The notes: a model not told the origin generated them from the letters alone. A stretch of DNA of 64,000 bases from Bacteriovoracaceae bacterium UBA4096 (GCA_002381945.1 DFXY01000041.1:40471-104470), one strand, 5' to 3'. Positions 1 through 9,415 are shown, counted from the first letter of the stretch. Numbers and translations: made by a program.

Positions 1-416
1 TTAATGTAATCACTTGTAGCAAAATCTAAAGAATCGACAGAAACATTGATATCTCTCGCCCCTGCATCATAGCAGTCTCGAAGCATGGTTTCTGTAGCGT
101 AATGGGTTCCAGCAGTTTGTAGGCGTACATTTAAACTATTTTTTGTGAAAATCTCTACAATTTGAGGTAGATCCTTTCTCATAAAAGGCTCGCCACCTGT
201 TAGTAATACGATGGCCCCACCTATCTTTTTCAAGTTTTTAGCTGCAACTTCAATCTCATCCAAGCTCATTTCTGCAACTCGTGAGTTTGTTTCAACAATA
301 TTGCATTGTCGGCATTTTAAGTTACATTTCCCATTAATATAAAATTGGACGTAATAAGGAGACTTCTTAGTAATAAGAGCTTTAGCGATCGATTTGTAAG
401 TATTAAATGTAAACAT
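1..416 (-). CDS. Radical SAM protein, N-terminal part (C-terminus runs off the left edge)
   Basis: About 138 residues are visible, starting from the ATG at 416. A radical SAM iron-sulfur motif C-x3-C-x2-C (CNLKCRQC, cysteines about 31, 35 and 38) is followed by GGEP near residue 74, the usual S-adenosylmethionine-binding motif of the family. Family knowledge: such enzymes bind a 4Fe-4S cluster and cleave SAM to a 5'-deoxyadenosyl radical. The substrate cannot be told from this part; a SPASM-type C-terminal extension would lie outside the window. It is divergent from the methyltransferase operon at 515, about 100 bp away, so the two may share a control region. Family call is firm, function open. 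Confidence 0.85.
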   Translation of the reverse strand, partial: MFTFNTYKSIAKALITKKSPYYVQFYINGKCNLKCRQCNIVETNSRVAEMSLDEIEVAAKNLKKIGGAIVLLTGGEPFMRKDLPQIVEIFTKNSLNVRLQTAGTHYATETMLRDCYDAGARDINVSVDSLDFATSDYI

Positions 417-461
417 CAAAAATCTCCATCAATTTCCGGAAAAAAAGCTTTAAAAGGGCAT

Positions 462-483
462 AAAACTATAATTTAATAGTTTT
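462..483. promoter_or_regulatory. Inverted repeat in divergent promoter region
   Basis: Arms AAAACTAT and ATAGTTTT are separated by six A/T bases. The element contains a TATAAT-like hexamer and lies about 32 bp before the start at 515, between divergent genes. It could be an operator overlapping a -10 box. The sequence shows only the symmetry; the regulatory role is inferred. Confidence 0.35.
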
Positions 484-514
484 CCCATACTACACAAATT
501 ATTTAAGGTTAGAA

Positions 515-1315
515 ATGAATAACATAGAGCAGAAAGAAGCGCAGTTTCACGATCAATGGGCCGAAGATACCAATCTTAATCAAGTCTATGTTGATCAAGC
601 GTTTGAATCAATTTCCGGGCCAGAAAACCGACAAATTCTAGCTTGGATGGGGGATTTAAAGGGAAAAAAGGTTTTAGAGCTTGGTTGTGGTCTTGGAGAA
701 GCATCAGTTTATTTTGCTAAAAAGGGAGCGGATGTCACTTCCACTGATATTTCTCCTAAAATGGTGGAAACGGCCGAAAAATTAGCTCAACTTCATGGTA
801 CCTCAGTAAAAGGTTTGGTTGTTTCGGCAAATAATCTTAATAATATACCCGATAATTTTTTTGACTATACCTATGCTGGAAATCTTTTACACCATGTGGA
901 CATAGTTAAATGTATTACAGAATTAAGACCTAAGTTAAAAGACGGTGGTCAGGCCTTTTTCTGGGACCCCATTGCATATAATCCAGTCATAAATATTTAT
1001 CGAAGAATTGCGACGAAAGTCAGAACTGAAGATGAACATCCCCTTAAACGTGAAGATATCGAGAATATTAAGAAAGTATTTTCTAAAGTGGAAATTCAAT
1101 ATTATTGGCTAACATCTTTAGGCGTATTCCTATGGTTCTTTGCAGTTAAAAGAATTGATCCTAATAAAGAAAGATATTGGAAAAAGATTTTAGAAGATTC
1201 AGACAAATTAGAGCCATTTTTAAAGTTATCTCAAAAAGTTGATAGCTTTTTGTTCAAATGGTTACCACCTTTAAGATATCTTGCTTGGAACATTGTCTTA
1301 AAATGCAATAAATAG
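515..1315 (+). CDS. Class I SAM-dependent methyltransferase
   Basis: This 266-residue protein has a clear SAM-binding motif I (VLELGCGLGEAS, about 53-64), an acidic motif II (STDIS) and the LLHHVD segment typical of UbiE/Methyltransf_11-type enzymes. The C-terminal third carries hydrophobic and basic stretches that may dock it on a membrane. It opens a tightly packed operon of six genes ending at 6574, beside genes for a GT-C-like membrane protein and a polyprenyl-phosphate glycosyltransferase, so methylation of a lipid-linked or surface sugar is a reasonable inference. A weak Shine-Dalgarno (AAGGTT) precedes the ATG. Confidence 0.8.
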   Translation: MNNIEQKEAQFHDQWAEDTNLNQVYVDQAFESISGPENRQILAWMGDLKGKKVLELGCGLGEASVYFAKKGADVTSTDISPKMVETAEKLAQLHGTSVKGLVVSANNLNNIPDNFFDYTYAGNLLHHVDIVKCITELRPKLKDGGQAFFWDPIAYNPVINIYRRIATKVRTEDEHPLKREDIENIKKVFSKVEIQYYWLTSLGVFLWFFAVKRIDPNKERYWKKILEDSDKLEPFLKLSQKVDSFLFKWLPPLRYLAWNIVLKCNK

Positions 1316-1318
1316 AAA

Positions 1319-2611
1319 ATGAATTGTAAAAGAACTGAACTGGTACAGCTGTTGGCCATATCAGTAGTCATGACCTTGATCTTTCTTTTTGTTAATGCCA
1401 ATCCAATAAATGGAGATTCTCTTTTAGCATGGCCAATTGCTGAAAGTGTTAACCATTCATGGTATTCAGGCGGAGATTTAATAATTGAAGCTGCCAAGAA
1501 TACAAATTTTTTACTTTATAAAATTCTGGCGCACTTTCCTTGGTATCAAGATAATCTTCCATTAAGAGATACAATTATTTTTACGCCTATTATTTGTATT
1601 TATGGTTTTTTGTGGGCCTTGTTTTTCTATAAGATTAGTAAAAGTTTCAAAGTAAGTGTTCTAACATTGGCCATATTTCTATTTTCAGATAATAAGCTAG
1701 GGTTACATTGGTCTTATTCCCCATTACCATTTCTCATTTCTTACACTTCGATTCATTTTTTACAGATAGCTGCTCTTATTCTCTTCTATATCAAAAGATA
1801 TAAAGTTTCTTTTTTTCTTTTGGCATTAACTTCATTTCTTCACCCTGCTACCGCTCTTAGTTACTTTGTAACTTTTGCCGGAATAGCTCTCTTCCGTGAA
1901 AAAAATATTAAACAGCTTTTTCTTTATTCTTTGGCTTTTTTAATACCGTTTGGGATCAATTTTGTTCTATTTCTCGGAGGAAATAAAACCGGAAGTTTAG
2001 GTGAGGAACACTTTAAGATTTATGAACTTTTCCAGAACCATGTTTATGTGCAGGACCATTTTCATGAAGGTTACTTGTACTTTGCTGGATGCTTAGGCCT
2101 AATATTTTCATTAAGGCGTTTTTATACCTCTGAATTTTTGAAGTTTTCGTTTTTGTTTTACTCGATTTCTATATTCTTTAGCTTACTATGGCTTATCAAT
2201 GCTTACTTTATTAAGAACACTCAATTTTTATACTTCTACTATATAATGAGGATTTTTTATCTTTTAAAACCTCTGACATTGTTTGCAATAACATGGGGGC
2301 TTTTCAATTATTTTGAACGCCTAGATATTAAAGCACTTAATAACTGGAGAAAAGCCTTCACTTTTTTGGTAGTTTTTTTATTTGTAAAATGTCTTTTTCG
2401 TTATAGTTCTTTTGATTCTGCATTGATGGTGCTTTCTTTAATTGCTTTAGTGGGAAATCGTCTAAAAATGAGCATGACTTTTGTTGCGCTTTTCATTTTA
2501 TCTAATGCGATTAAATTTGAGACATTTTTGAAGCTATCTACTAGTGGCTACTTAAGCTTACCACTTTTAGTTGTTATTCTATGGATGATAAATAAAAAGA
2601 GACCAGCATGA
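1319..2611 (+). CDS. Multi-pass membrane protein, possible GT-C-type glycosyltransferase (membrane part)
   Basis: This 430-residue protein has roughly ten predicted hydrophobic segments. A soluble loop near residues 25-65 contains acidic residues (NGDSLLAW, YSGGDLI), which is where GT-C fold enzymes place their catalytic acid. By appearance it resembles uncharacterised membrane families such as DUF6798; no residue proves glycosyltransferase activity. It overlaps the next gene by ATGA. That gene looks like the soluble C-terminal domain usually attached to such membrane proteins, so the two products may form one functional unit. The flanking genes (methyltransferase, sugar SDR, GT2) support a role in glycan or lipid-linked sugar transfer. 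Confidence 0.55.
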   Translation: MNCKRTELVQLLAISVVMTLIFLFVNANPINGDSLLAWPIAESVNHSWYSGGDLIIEAAKNTNFLLYKILAHFPWYQDNLPLRDTIIFTPIICIYGFLWALFFYKISKSFKVSVLTLAIFLFSDNKLGLHWSYSPLPFLISYTSIHFLQIAALILFYIKRYKVSFFLLALTSFLHPATALSYFVTFAGIALFREKNIKQLFLYSLAFLIPFGINFVLFLGGNKTGSLGEEHFKIYELFQNHVYVQDHFHEGYLYFAGCLGLIFSLRRFYTSEFLKFSFLFYSISIFFSLLWLINAYFIKNTQFLYFYYIMRIFYLLKPLTLFAITWGLFNYFERLDIKALNNWRKAFTFLVVFLFVKCLFRYSSFDSALMVLSLIALVGNRLKMSMTFVALFILSNAIKFETFLKLSTSGYLSLPLLVVILWMINKKRPA

Positions 2612-3102
2612 AAAATCTTTTTTTTGTCTGTGTCATGCTTGTTCTCACTTCTAAAGTAGTGAACTCATCTTTCAAAGGGCTAAGAAGAATCACTAATTTG
2701 AACGAACCGTTTCATGGTGCAGAAATAAGCGAAAGTTTGAAGGATTTACTGAATTGGGTAAAGGGGAGTCCTGAACCTCTATATGTTATTCCCCCTAATG
2801 ATAAAGATTTTTATTCGTTTCGATTTTTAAGTAAAAAGGCAATCTGGGGCACTGTCCATGATATTAACCAATTGGCCTACAGCCCGGATTTTTATTTAAA
2901 AGGGATTGAAAGATTAAAGGTTTTGGGCTTTGGGCCCTTAGGTCATCTGAAATTCAGCTTTAAATATGATCTTTGCTCCTTATCGATGCAGAAGGAAATA
3001 TCATCCTTACCAATCGTAATTCGAAAAGGGGCCATTGAATGTCTGCAAAAATTCAAGGTAGAATTTCAAAATAAAGACTTTATGGTCGTAAAGGTAAAAT
3101 GA
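2608..3102 (+). CDS. Small periplasmic-type protein, candidate detached C-terminal domain of the upstream membrane protein
   Basis: This 164-residue protein has one N-terminal hydrophobic segment (about 2-19; signal anchor or transmembrane helix) and a soluble domain. The segment LLNWVKGSPEPLYVIPPND followed by FYSFRFLSKKAIW resembles the W-x-NTP...PP...FR..SKR pattern at the C-termini of GT-C-like DUF6798-type proteins. It starts inside the stop of the upstream gene (ATGA) in a different frame, implying translational coupling. It also overlaps the next gene by 4 nt. It may be a natural split or an old frameshift of one longer gene. Function unproven. Confidence 0.5.
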   Translation: MKNLFFVCVMLVLTSKVVNSSFKGLRRITNLNEPFHGAEISESLKDLLNWVKGSPEPLYVIPPNDKDFYSFRFLSKKAIWGTVHDINQLAYSPDFYLKGIERLKVLGFGPLGHLKFSFKYDLCSLSMQKEISSLPIVIRKGAIECLQKFKVEFQNKDFMVVKVK

Positions 3103-4757
3103 AAATTTTAATAACGGGTAGTACAGGTTTCATTGGAAGGAACTTCTTGGATGTTCTTCTTCCTGTCGCACAAAAAGATTGGGATATTGTTCTTATACAA
3201 CGAAACCCTTCCCGATACGATAATCCAAGCGTTAGAGTCATTTCTGCTGACTTGAATGATGTCTCAGAATATCGATCAGAATTGGAAAGCGCGGACTATA
3301 TTTTCCATATTGCGGCGAATGCTGATGTGGGCACTTCTAAAGAGAAGGTATGGAGTGACTACAATTCACTTGTAAAGATTCTTGAAATTGTCACAAAAAA
3401 TAAATCAATCAAGCGTTTCGTTTTTTTAAGCACGATAGGTGCCTTCGATAGAGCATCTTTTACGAGTTTAACTGCAAAAATTACTAATAACTCCAAAGCT
3501 TCTCCTCGTTCAGAATATGGGAAAGTCAAACTTGCAAGTGAGCAGCTACTCAGGGAGAGCAAGGTTCCTTTTACCATTTTTAGACCTTCTTGGGTGTGGG
3601 GGCCTGGAATGAGGACCTCTTCCCATCTAGCTTTTTTTAATAAGCTTATTGAAAAAAGAAGCCCCTTTGCCAGGTTAGGATTTTCCGGAAAAGCTTCTTT
3701 TATAAATGTAGGTGATTTAGTAAAAGGAATGTTTAAAGTCATAAATGATGCTGATAAACACTTAAATAAGTCGTATTTTGCAGCTACTGAAGCCAGTGGG
3801 ATTAAAAGCGTTCTAGCATCAATCCATAGGCTTAATAATTCTCCGAGTTGGCTAATCCCGCTTGATTTTTTTAAGATTCTCACTCCTTTACACGGCTATT
3901 TACCTTTGCCTTTTAACTTTCTTTTCCTGGACTACTTAGTGTGTGATGAGAAAGAGTATGTTGATAACTTCATTTCTGGAGTTCCGGTTTTATTGAGAGA
4001 TAAGCTTGAATGCATAACTCATAGAGATCAATATGCAGTTATTACCGGTTCTAATAATGGAATAGGTCTTGAATTATCAAAGTTATTATCTCGAAAATAT
4101 CATTTAGTTTTGATCGATAGGGATGTCTCTGCACTCCAGAAAAACTTCAGTCATGAAATGGTAATACAAGCGGACTTGTCGGATCGACAAAAGCTAGAAG
4201 AAGTTCTCAAGGAATTAAAGCTTAATCGGAAAGTTGGATTGTTAGTAAATAATGCAGGCGTTGGATTTAAAAAGAGTTTTTCTAATACTGACCTTAATAC
4301 TGAGCTACTAACCATTGATGTAAATATCGCAGCTCCTATGATTCTTTCACATCACTTCAAGAAAGATCTTATTGGCAGTGGTGGTACTATTATAAATATT
4401 GCAAGCTCAGTTGGATATTACCCTCTTCCATTTATGTCTACTTATGCGGCCACAAAAAGTTTTATTCTTTCATGGAGTCAAGCCATTGAAGAAGAACTCA
4501 GAGGAGTCGTTAGAATTATTACTTTCTCACCTTCGGGAACTCGGACAAATTTTCAAAGCCAAGCAGGGGTAAAAGTTACAAATGACCTTTTGACTCCGGA
4601 GCAAGTTGCGAAGGAAATTTATCTTTCTTTGCTAATGGATAAGTCAGAGGCGAGATTGATTGGTTTAAAATCAAAAGTGCTGCGATTAATGATGAAATTC
4701 CTGCCAAGGGTATTTGGACTTAAACTTTTGGGAAAACTTTTTAGCGAGAATCGATAA
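3099..4757 (+). CDS. Two-domain SDR fusion: extended epimerase-like plus classical short-chain dehydrogenase
   Basis: This 552-residue protein joins two Rossmann enzymes. Residues 1 to about 300 form an extended SDR with GSTGFIG at 7-13 and a YGKVK catalytic pair, like NAD-dependent sugar epimerase/dehydratases. Residues about 310-552 form a classical SDR with TGSNNGIG, VNNAGVG and a YAATK active site near 449-453. Each domain has its own nucleotide-binding and catalytic motif, so both may be active. Extended SDRs commonly act on nucleotide or lipid-linked sugars and classical SDRs on keto/hydroxy groups; channelling of an intermediate is an inference. It overlaps its upstream neighbour by 4 nt. 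Confidence 0.75.
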   Translation: MKILITGSTGFIGRNFLDVLLPVAQKDWDIVLIQRNPSRYDNPSVRVISADLNDVSEYRSELESADYIFHIAANADVGTSKEKVWSDYNSLVKILEIVTKNKSIKRFVFLSTIGAFDRASFTSLTAKITNNSKASPRSEYGKVKLASEQLLRESKVPFTIFRPSWVWGPGMRTSSHLAFFNKLIEKRSPFARLGFSGKASFINVGDLVKGMFKVINDADKHLNKSYFAATEASGIKSVLASIHRLNNSPSWLIPLDFFKILTPLHGYLPLPFNFLFLDYLVCDEKEYVDNFISGVPVLLRDKLECITHRDQYAVITGSNNGIGLELSKLLSRKYHLVLIDRDVSALQKNFSHEMVIQADLSDRQKLEEVLKELKLNRKVGLLVNNAGVGFKKSFSNTDLNTELLTIDVNIAAPMILSHHFKKDLIGSGGTIINIASSVGYYPLPFMSTYAATKSFILSWSQAIEEELRGVVRIITFSPSGTRTNFQSQAGVKVTNDLLTPEQVAKEIYLSLLMDKSEARLIGLKSKVLRLMMKFLPRVFGLKLLGKLFSENR

Positions 4758-4758
4758 A

Positions 4759-5697
4759 ATGAAAAAACAATTAGATATAGTAATACCTGTTTATAATGAA
4801 TCAGCTTGTATTGAAGAAACAATCAAACGAATAGATAAAGTTGCACTGGATCTGGATCAAAAGTACTCAACGCGAGTAGTTTTTATAGATGATGGATCAA
4901 AGGACGACACTTATCTCAAAATGATGAGTCTACTCTCTGGAAATAAAAGATACCGAGTTATAAAACTGACTCGAAATTTTGGACATCAGTTGGCGTTAAC
5001 TGCTGGTCTTGATTATACGAAAGCAGACATTGTTGCAATCTTGGATGGTGATTTGCAAGATCCTCCTGAATTGATTCCAGATATGCTAAAGAAAGTTGAA
5101 GAGGGCTACCATATTGTATATGGCCAACGTAAGGTCCGAGAGGGTGAAGGGGCTTTCAAGCTTTTCAGTGCTTATCTATTCTATCGAATACTTAGCCGAT
5201 TTTGTGATATTGAGATTCCACGTAATACAGGTGATTTTCGTGTAATTACCTCTGATGTCGTTAAGGCATTGAAACAAATGCGTGAGAAGCATCGCTTTAT
5301 TCGAGGTCTGGTCCCATACAGTGGATACAAATCATTCGCTTTCCAATATGAAAGGAAGGCCAGGTTCGCAGGTGAGACAAAGTATCCATTAAAGAAAATG
5401 TTTCGATTCGCACTAGATGCAATATTTTCTTTTTCAACGAAGCCGATAAAGCTTATGAGATACTTTGGTCTTTTCTCTGTCTTATTTTCATTCATGTTTA
5501 TGGTTTATGTATTGTATCTGCGATTTTTTACTAACAGTGTTGTTCCAGGCTTAACAGTAACTATTGCGCTTTCTATCTTCTTTGGAGGTATCCAAATACT
5601 ATTTATGTCACTGTTAGGTGAATATATAGGAAGAATTTTTGAAGAAGTTAAAGGTCGCCCTCTTTATTTCATCCAAGAGATCGTAAATGAAGAATAA
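4759..5697 (+). CDS. GT2 glycosyltransferase, GtrB/DPM1-like (polyprenyl-phosphate sugar synthase)
   Basis: This GT2 enzyme has 312 residues from the ATG at 4759, one base past the upstream stop codon; a longer in-frame start at 4714 would lie inside the upstream gene and is less likely. It has VIPVYNE, the nucleotide-sugar aspartates (IDDGSKD, LDGDLQDPPE) and NTGDFR. Two C-terminal transmembrane helices (about 235-260 and 270-295) are typical of GtrB and related polyprenyl-phosphate glycosyltransferases. Family members move a sugar from UDP-sugar to undecaprenyl phosphate on the cytosolic membrane face. The GT-C-like protein upstream could use such a donor on the periplasmic side, and the whole operon would then decorate a surface glycan. 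Confidence 0.8.
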   Translation: MKKQLDIVIPVYNESACIEETIKRIDKVALDLDQKYSTRVVFIDDGSKDDTYLKMMSLLSGNKRYRVIKLTRNFGHQLALTAGLDYTKADIVAILDGDLQDPPELIPDMLKKVEEGYHIVYGQRKVREGEGAFKLFSAYLFYRILSRFCDIEIPRNTGDFRVITSDVVKALKQMREKHRFIRGLVPYSGYKSFAFQYERKARFAGETKYPLKKMFRFALDAIFSFSTKPIKLMRYFGLFSVLFSFMFMVYVLYLRFFTNSVVPGLTVTIALSIFFGGIQILFMSLLGEYIGRIFEEVKGRPLYFIQEIVNEE

Positions 5698-6574
5698 TTA
5701 TATTTGTCCTATCTGTGAGGCAAAGCTTACTGAATTGGATGAGATCTACTTCAAGTGCGAAAGTTGCGGTCTTAATATTAAGAAAGAATTGAAGTCTGAC
5801 GAAATCACAAATGATCATTTAGATTATCAGGAAATTATTAAAAAAGACGGTTTGACCAAATTCAAAATGAAACTGGTCAAAAGCCTTGATCCTAAAAGGA
5901 TTGGCCTTTTGGATATAGGAACGGCATCTGGGAAGTTTCTCCATCATGCTCGTAATGAGTTTGTTAATGTTCAGGGAATAGAAGTGAATCAAGCGTGCAT
6001 CACTTTTGCCCAGGAGAAGTTGCAACTTAAGTTAGTTCCTTCATTATCTGAAATAGATTTCTCCCAAGTTAGTTGTGTAACTTTTTGGCATTCTTTAGAA
6101 CACATCCCTTTAGAATTATCGCGAAAGATCTTAGATGATTTAAAAAAACTACCTGTGGATGCAAAATTAGTAATATCAGTACCAAATTCTAAATCCTGGC
6201 AATTTAAGATCTTTAAACATTTGTGGCCTTATTATGATAAATCAAGTCACCTTTATCAGTTTTCACCTGATGCTTTGAATTTGTTCATGAAGAGTAATGG
6301 TTATAAATTGAGATTAAAGAAAATTGGATTGATGTATGAGCTTTTTGGGTATTTGCAGGGATTTGTAAATCTTATCCATCCTATTCCAAATTACTTCTAT
6401 TATCGTAAAAAAAGAGGATGGGACTTCCATTTAACCGAAACTAAATTACTTGCTTATGATATTTATAATTATCTTCTATTAATTATATTTATGCCAATAT
6501 CGATGCTGGCATGCCTATTTAGTCTTTTCAAAAATGAAGGTGTTATAAACTACATCTATGAAAGAGATCTTTAA
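5687..6574 (+). CDS. Zinc-ribbon class I methyltransferase with C-terminal membrane segment
   Basis: This 295-residue protein has an N-terminal CPIC...CESC pair (residues 8-27) that looks like a small zinc ribbon. A Methyltransf_23-type domain follows, with LLDIGTASGKFL as motif I and FWHSLEHIP near 130. Such ribbon-methyltransferase proteins are common in polysaccharide loci and methylate sugars or nucleotide-linked intermediates. A hydrophobic segment near 265-285 could anchor it to the membrane. It overlaps the preceding gene by 11 bp and its stop overlaps by 4 nt the stop of the convergent gene at 6571, leaving no room for an independent terminator. Confidence 0.75.
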   Translation: MKNNYICPICEAKLTELDEIYFKCESCGLNIKKELKSDEITNDHLDYQEIIKKDGLTKFKMKLVKSLDPKRIGLLDIGTASGKFLHHARNEFVNVQGIEVNQACITFAQEKLQLKLVPSLSEIDFSQVSCVTFWHSLEHIPLELSRKILDDLKKLPVDAKLVISVPNSKSWQFKIFKHLWPYYDKSSHLYQFSPDALNLFMKSNGYKLRLKKIGLMYELFGYLQGFVNLIHPIPNYFYYRKKRGWDFHLTETKLLAYDIYNYLLLIIFMPISMLACLFSLFKNEGVINYIYERDL

Positions 6575-7455
6575 TAGTTAATCAGTAGATAATTTAAAAC
6601 TCTTGATCTTATAAAATTTGGGCAAATGCCTATGAGATAAATTATCAACCGATAAGAAAATGAAATACTATTTAACTTATCAGAATTTTCTCTAATGCCT
6701 TTCATCCCCTGTAATAGCACCATTTTCGTAACATAAATAAGATTGTATCTGGCAATTGACATACTTATCTTTTCACTTGGGAGGTATTCTCCTAATACTT
6801 GTAAATAGCCCTTATAATACCATTTGAATCTTTTTTCCAGATTTGCGTTGGTCACCCGGTAGTAAGCCCAAATATTAGCAGTGTTGAGTATTTTCCCTTT
6901 GCTACTCAGAATTTTGAGCCACATATAATAATCTTCAATTACATACTCAGGATTGTATCTACCAAATTTTTGAAAGGTTTCCTTTCTGAACATTGCTGTT
7001 GGAGCGATGACCTGATTTCTCTCTAACATCTGCTCAAAAGTAACTAACCCAAGATATTTAGGAGTTCTTTTAGATACCGGTTTGTTATTATCATCAATGA
7101 TTGTAATGGCCCCAGCAATGACGTCGACTTCGGGATGCTTTGCCATCATTTCGACTTGTTCGCTAATTTTTGTTGGGGGCATGAGATCATCGCTTGCGAG
7201 GAAAGTAATTAAATCTCCTGAGGCTATTTCAATTCCACGATTTAAAGTAGCGCAAACCCCTTCATTCTCCTTGAGAACTAAGATGAAGTGATTCTTCTCA
7301 TTGAATTCTTTTAATATAGTGGGGGATTGATCCTTCGAACCATCATCAATTACGATTAATTCGATGTCTTTATAAGTTTGATTCAATACCGAAGAAATCG
7401 CATCAATAACAAAGGCTGAATGATTATAACTAGGAATGATTACTGAAACTTTCAT
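6571..7455 (-). CDS. GT2 family glycosyltransferase
   Basis: This 294-residue GT-A enzyme starts with VSVIIPSYNHS, carries IDDGSKD for nucleotide binding and LASDDLM as the DxD-like metal motif, and has the EDYYMWLKI segment typical of inverting GT2 enzymes near its general base. No membrane helices are evident until a short hydrophobic C-terminus, so it is probably a cytosolic or peripheral enzyme adding one residue to the repeat unit. It is the last gene of a leftward block beginning at 9415 (FdtA-like, acyltransferase, aminotransferase). It may therefore transfer the amino-deoxy sugar those enzymes make, though that link is positional. Confidence 0.8.
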   Translation of the reverse strand: MKVSVIIPSYNHSAFVIDAISSVLNQTYKDIELIVIDDGSKDQSPTILKEFNEKNHFILVLKENEGVCATLNRGIEIASGDLITFLASDDLMPPTKISEQVEMMAKHPEVDVIAGAITIIDDNNKPVSKRTPKYLGLVTFEQMLERNQVIAPTAMFRKETFQKFGRYNPEYVIEDYYMWLKILSSKGKILNTANIWAYYRVTNANLEKRFKWYYKGYLQVLGEYLPSEKISMSIARYNLIYVTKMVLLQGMKGIRENSDKLNSISFSYRLIIYLIGICPNFIRSRVLNYLLINY

Positions 7456-7458
7456 CGT

Positions 7459-8562
7459 CTAATCTTTATAAGCATTTACTGCCGCAACTACCATTTCTAC
7501 TTCATCTTTAGTCATCACATGTGAAATAGGAAGACTCAAGACTTCTTGATGAATGGTTTCAGTAATTGGTAGTTCTAATTCTGATAATTCTTTATAGGCG
7601 TCCTGCTTATGAGGTGGAATAGGATAGTGAATAAGAGTTTCAACACCCTTGTTCTTTAAAAAATCTTGAAGTTTGCCTCTAGAATTTGTTCTGATGACAA
7701 ATAGATGCCAGACATGGCCTTCTCGATTCTGAACAACTGGTAACGAAATTTTCTCATTCTTAATCTGATTAAGATATGTTTCAGCAACACTTCGCCTCAT
7801 TTCTATTTGCTGGTCCAGAGATCTTAGTTTGACTCTTAGCATTGCTGCTTGAATCTCATCAAGACGGCTATTTAATCCTTTATATGTATTCGTATACTTA
7901 ATCTTGGAACCATAGTTTCTTATTTGGCTAATGACCTCAAAAAGTTCCTGGTCATTCGTAGTAACCGCTCCTGCGTCTCCTAAAGCACCAAGGTTTTTTC
8001 CAGGATAAAAGCTGAACCCGGAAGCATGTCCAATGCTGCCCGCCCTTCCACCATCTCTGGTAGCTCCGTGTGCCTGGGCTGAATCTTCCAAAACAAGAAG
8101 ATTATTCTCCTGAGCAATCTTCGATATTTCTGTCATCTCAGCTAACTGCCCATAGAGGTGAACCGGAAGTATGGCCTTGGTTTTTTTAGAGAGCTTATCT
8201 GTGATTAATTTAGGGTTGATGTTATATGAATTAATATCAGGCTCAACTAAGATCGGTTTCAGGTTGTTTTCTGTAATGGCCAATATGCTTGCGATGTAGG
8301 TATTGGCCGGGACTATAACTTCGTCCCCATCGGTTAATTTACCCATTTCTTTCCATGCACGGAATGTAATGGAAAGTGCATCCAAACCATTAGCAACTCC
8401 AGCACAATACTTAGCGCCACAATAAGCTGCAAACTCTGATTCAAAGCTTTTTAGCTCTGTACCGCCAATATACCATCCGGAGTCAATGACTCTATTACAA
8501 GCTTCAAGAAGTTCATCTTTGTGGGTTTGGTTGATAAGCTTCAAATTTAAAAAAGGAACCAT
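7459..8562 (-). CDS. DegT/DnrJ/EryC1 sugar aminotransferase, FdtB/QdtB-like
   Basis: This 367-residue PLP enzyme has [10 protein letters not shown] (Asp about 160, contacting the pyridine nitrogen) and FYPGKNLG, whose Lys near 189 should hold PLP. Length and motifs match the sugar aminotransferase family. With the 3,4-ketoisomerase-like and hexapeptide acyltransferase genes directly upstream, the likely reaction is glutamate-dependent amination at C3 of a dTDP-3-keto-6-deoxyhexose, giving dTDP-Fuc3N or dTDP-Qui3N. The sequence does not show which epimer. Its start abuts the stop of the acyltransferase gene. Confidence 0.85.
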   Translation of the reverse strand: MVPFLNLKLINQTHKDELLEACNRVIDSGWYIGGTELKSFESEFAAYCGAKYCAGVANGLDALSITFRAWKEMGKLTDGDEVIVPANTYIASILAITENNLKPILVEPDINSYNINPKLITDKLSKKTKAILPVHLYGQLAEMTEISKIAQENNLLVLEDSAQAHGATRDGGRAGSIGHASGFSFYPGKNLGALGDAGAVTTNDQELFEVISQIRNYGSKIKYTNTYKGLNSRLDEIQAAMLRVKLRSLDQQIEMRRSVAETYLNQIKNEKISLPVVQNREGHVWHLFVIRTNSRGKLQDFLKNKGVETLIHYPIPPHKQDAYKELSELELPITETIHQEVLSLPISHVMTKDEVEMVVAAVNAYKD

Positions 8563-9024
8563 TTAACTATTCTCCAGAGACTTGATTTTCTTGGCCGGGT
8601 TTCCAACAACTACTGAAAAGGGCTCTACGTCTTTAGTGACAACAGAGCCTGCCCCAATCATGGCCCCTTCACCAATGGTAATACCTGGTAGAATGGTGGC
8701 ATTTGCTCCTATCGAAGCATTTTTTGAAACGAGGGTTTTTAAAAACTCCAAAGGGTACTCTTTAGAGCGGGGATGGAGATCGTTCGTGAATGTAACATTT
8801 GGGCCAATAAAGACATTATCTTCTATTGTAATACCGTCCCAGATTTGAACTCCATTTTTGATAGTTACGTTGTTGCCTATGACAACGTCATTTTCAATAA
8901 AGCAGTGAGAGCAAATATTACAATTGTCCCCAATTTGAGCTTTAGGAAGAACGACAACGAATTGCCAGATATTAGTATTAGGTCCTATCGATTTTGAAAG
9001 AACATCACTTAGCGGATGATTCAT
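8563..9024 (-). CDS. Left-handed beta-helix N-/O-acyltransferase, FdtC/QdtC-like
   Basis: This 153-residue protein consists almost entirely of hexapeptide repeats (for example [41 protein letters not shown]), which form the trimeric left-handed beta helix of acetyltransferases. It ends in [10 protein letters not shown], the normal tail of this fold. In FdtA-FdtC-FdtB style clusters the enzyme transfers acetyl from acetyl-CoA to the 3-amino group of the dTDP sugar. It overlaps the FdtA-like gene by 20 bp and abuts the aminotransferase, consistent with one transcript. The acyl group is not defined by sequence. Confidence 0.8.
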   Translation of the reverse strand: MNHPLSDVLSKSIGPNTNIWQFVVVLPKAQIGDNCNICSHCFIENDVVIGNNVTIKNGVQIWDGITIEDNVFIGPNVTFTNDLHPRSKEYPLEFLKTLVSKNASIGANATILPGITIGEGAMIGAGSVVTKDVEPFSVVVGNPAKKIKSLENS

Positions 9025-9415
9025 GAGCTAGCCTTTTGAATTCGTCATAATCTCGAATGTAGTCTGATTCATCATAATATTCACTGGCCAAGACCATGAT
9101 GACGCAGTTTTGGGAGAAATTATGCATTTCTCTCCAAGTATTGTGCTCTATAATTAATCCCTGTAGGGGAGAGGATAGGTGGATTGTTTTTCGTGTATGA
9201 CCGTCATCCAGGGTAAAATCGCAGCTTCCGCTTACACAAACAACGAGTTGCTTTAGATTTTTGTGAGCGTGAAAACCACGTGGGTGACTTGAGCTTAGGT
9301 CGGTGAGGTAGTAGATGCGTTTAATATCAAAAGGCACGTTCTTGTGACTCTCGAGAGACACAAGTAAGCCTCTTCCATCTGTGTGACCTTTAAACTCCAC
9401 TAATTTATCATTCAT
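9005..9415 (-). CDS. dTDP-4-keto-6-deoxyglucose 3,4-ketoisomerase, FdtA/QdtA-like cupin
   Basis: This 136-residue single-domain cupin contains [18 protein letters not shown], matching the HxH-type active-site strand of FdtA/QdtA/TylM3-like sugar ketoisomerases, and a conserved tail with [18 protein letters not shown]. These enzymes move the keto group of dTDP-4-keto-6-deoxyglucose from C4 to C3. The outcome at C4 distinguishes FdtA (galacto) from QdtA (gluco) and I cannot decide it from the sequence. It is the first gene of the leftward amino-sugar operon and diverges from rmlB, which makes its substrate, across a 150-bp intergenic region. Confidence 0.82.
   Translation of the reverse strand: MNDKLVEFKGHTDGRGLLVSLESHKNVPFDIKRIYYLTDLSSSHPRGFHAHKNLKQLVVCVSGSCDFTLDDGHTRKTIHLSSPLQGLIIEHNTWREMHNFSQNCVIMVLASEYYDESDYIRDYDEFKRLAHESSAK

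Noticed and set aside
3359..3883. 174-codon antisense frame inside the SDR fusion gene
   Set aside because: The opposite strand carries complete Rossmann motifs and tight operon spacing; this is a shadow frame.
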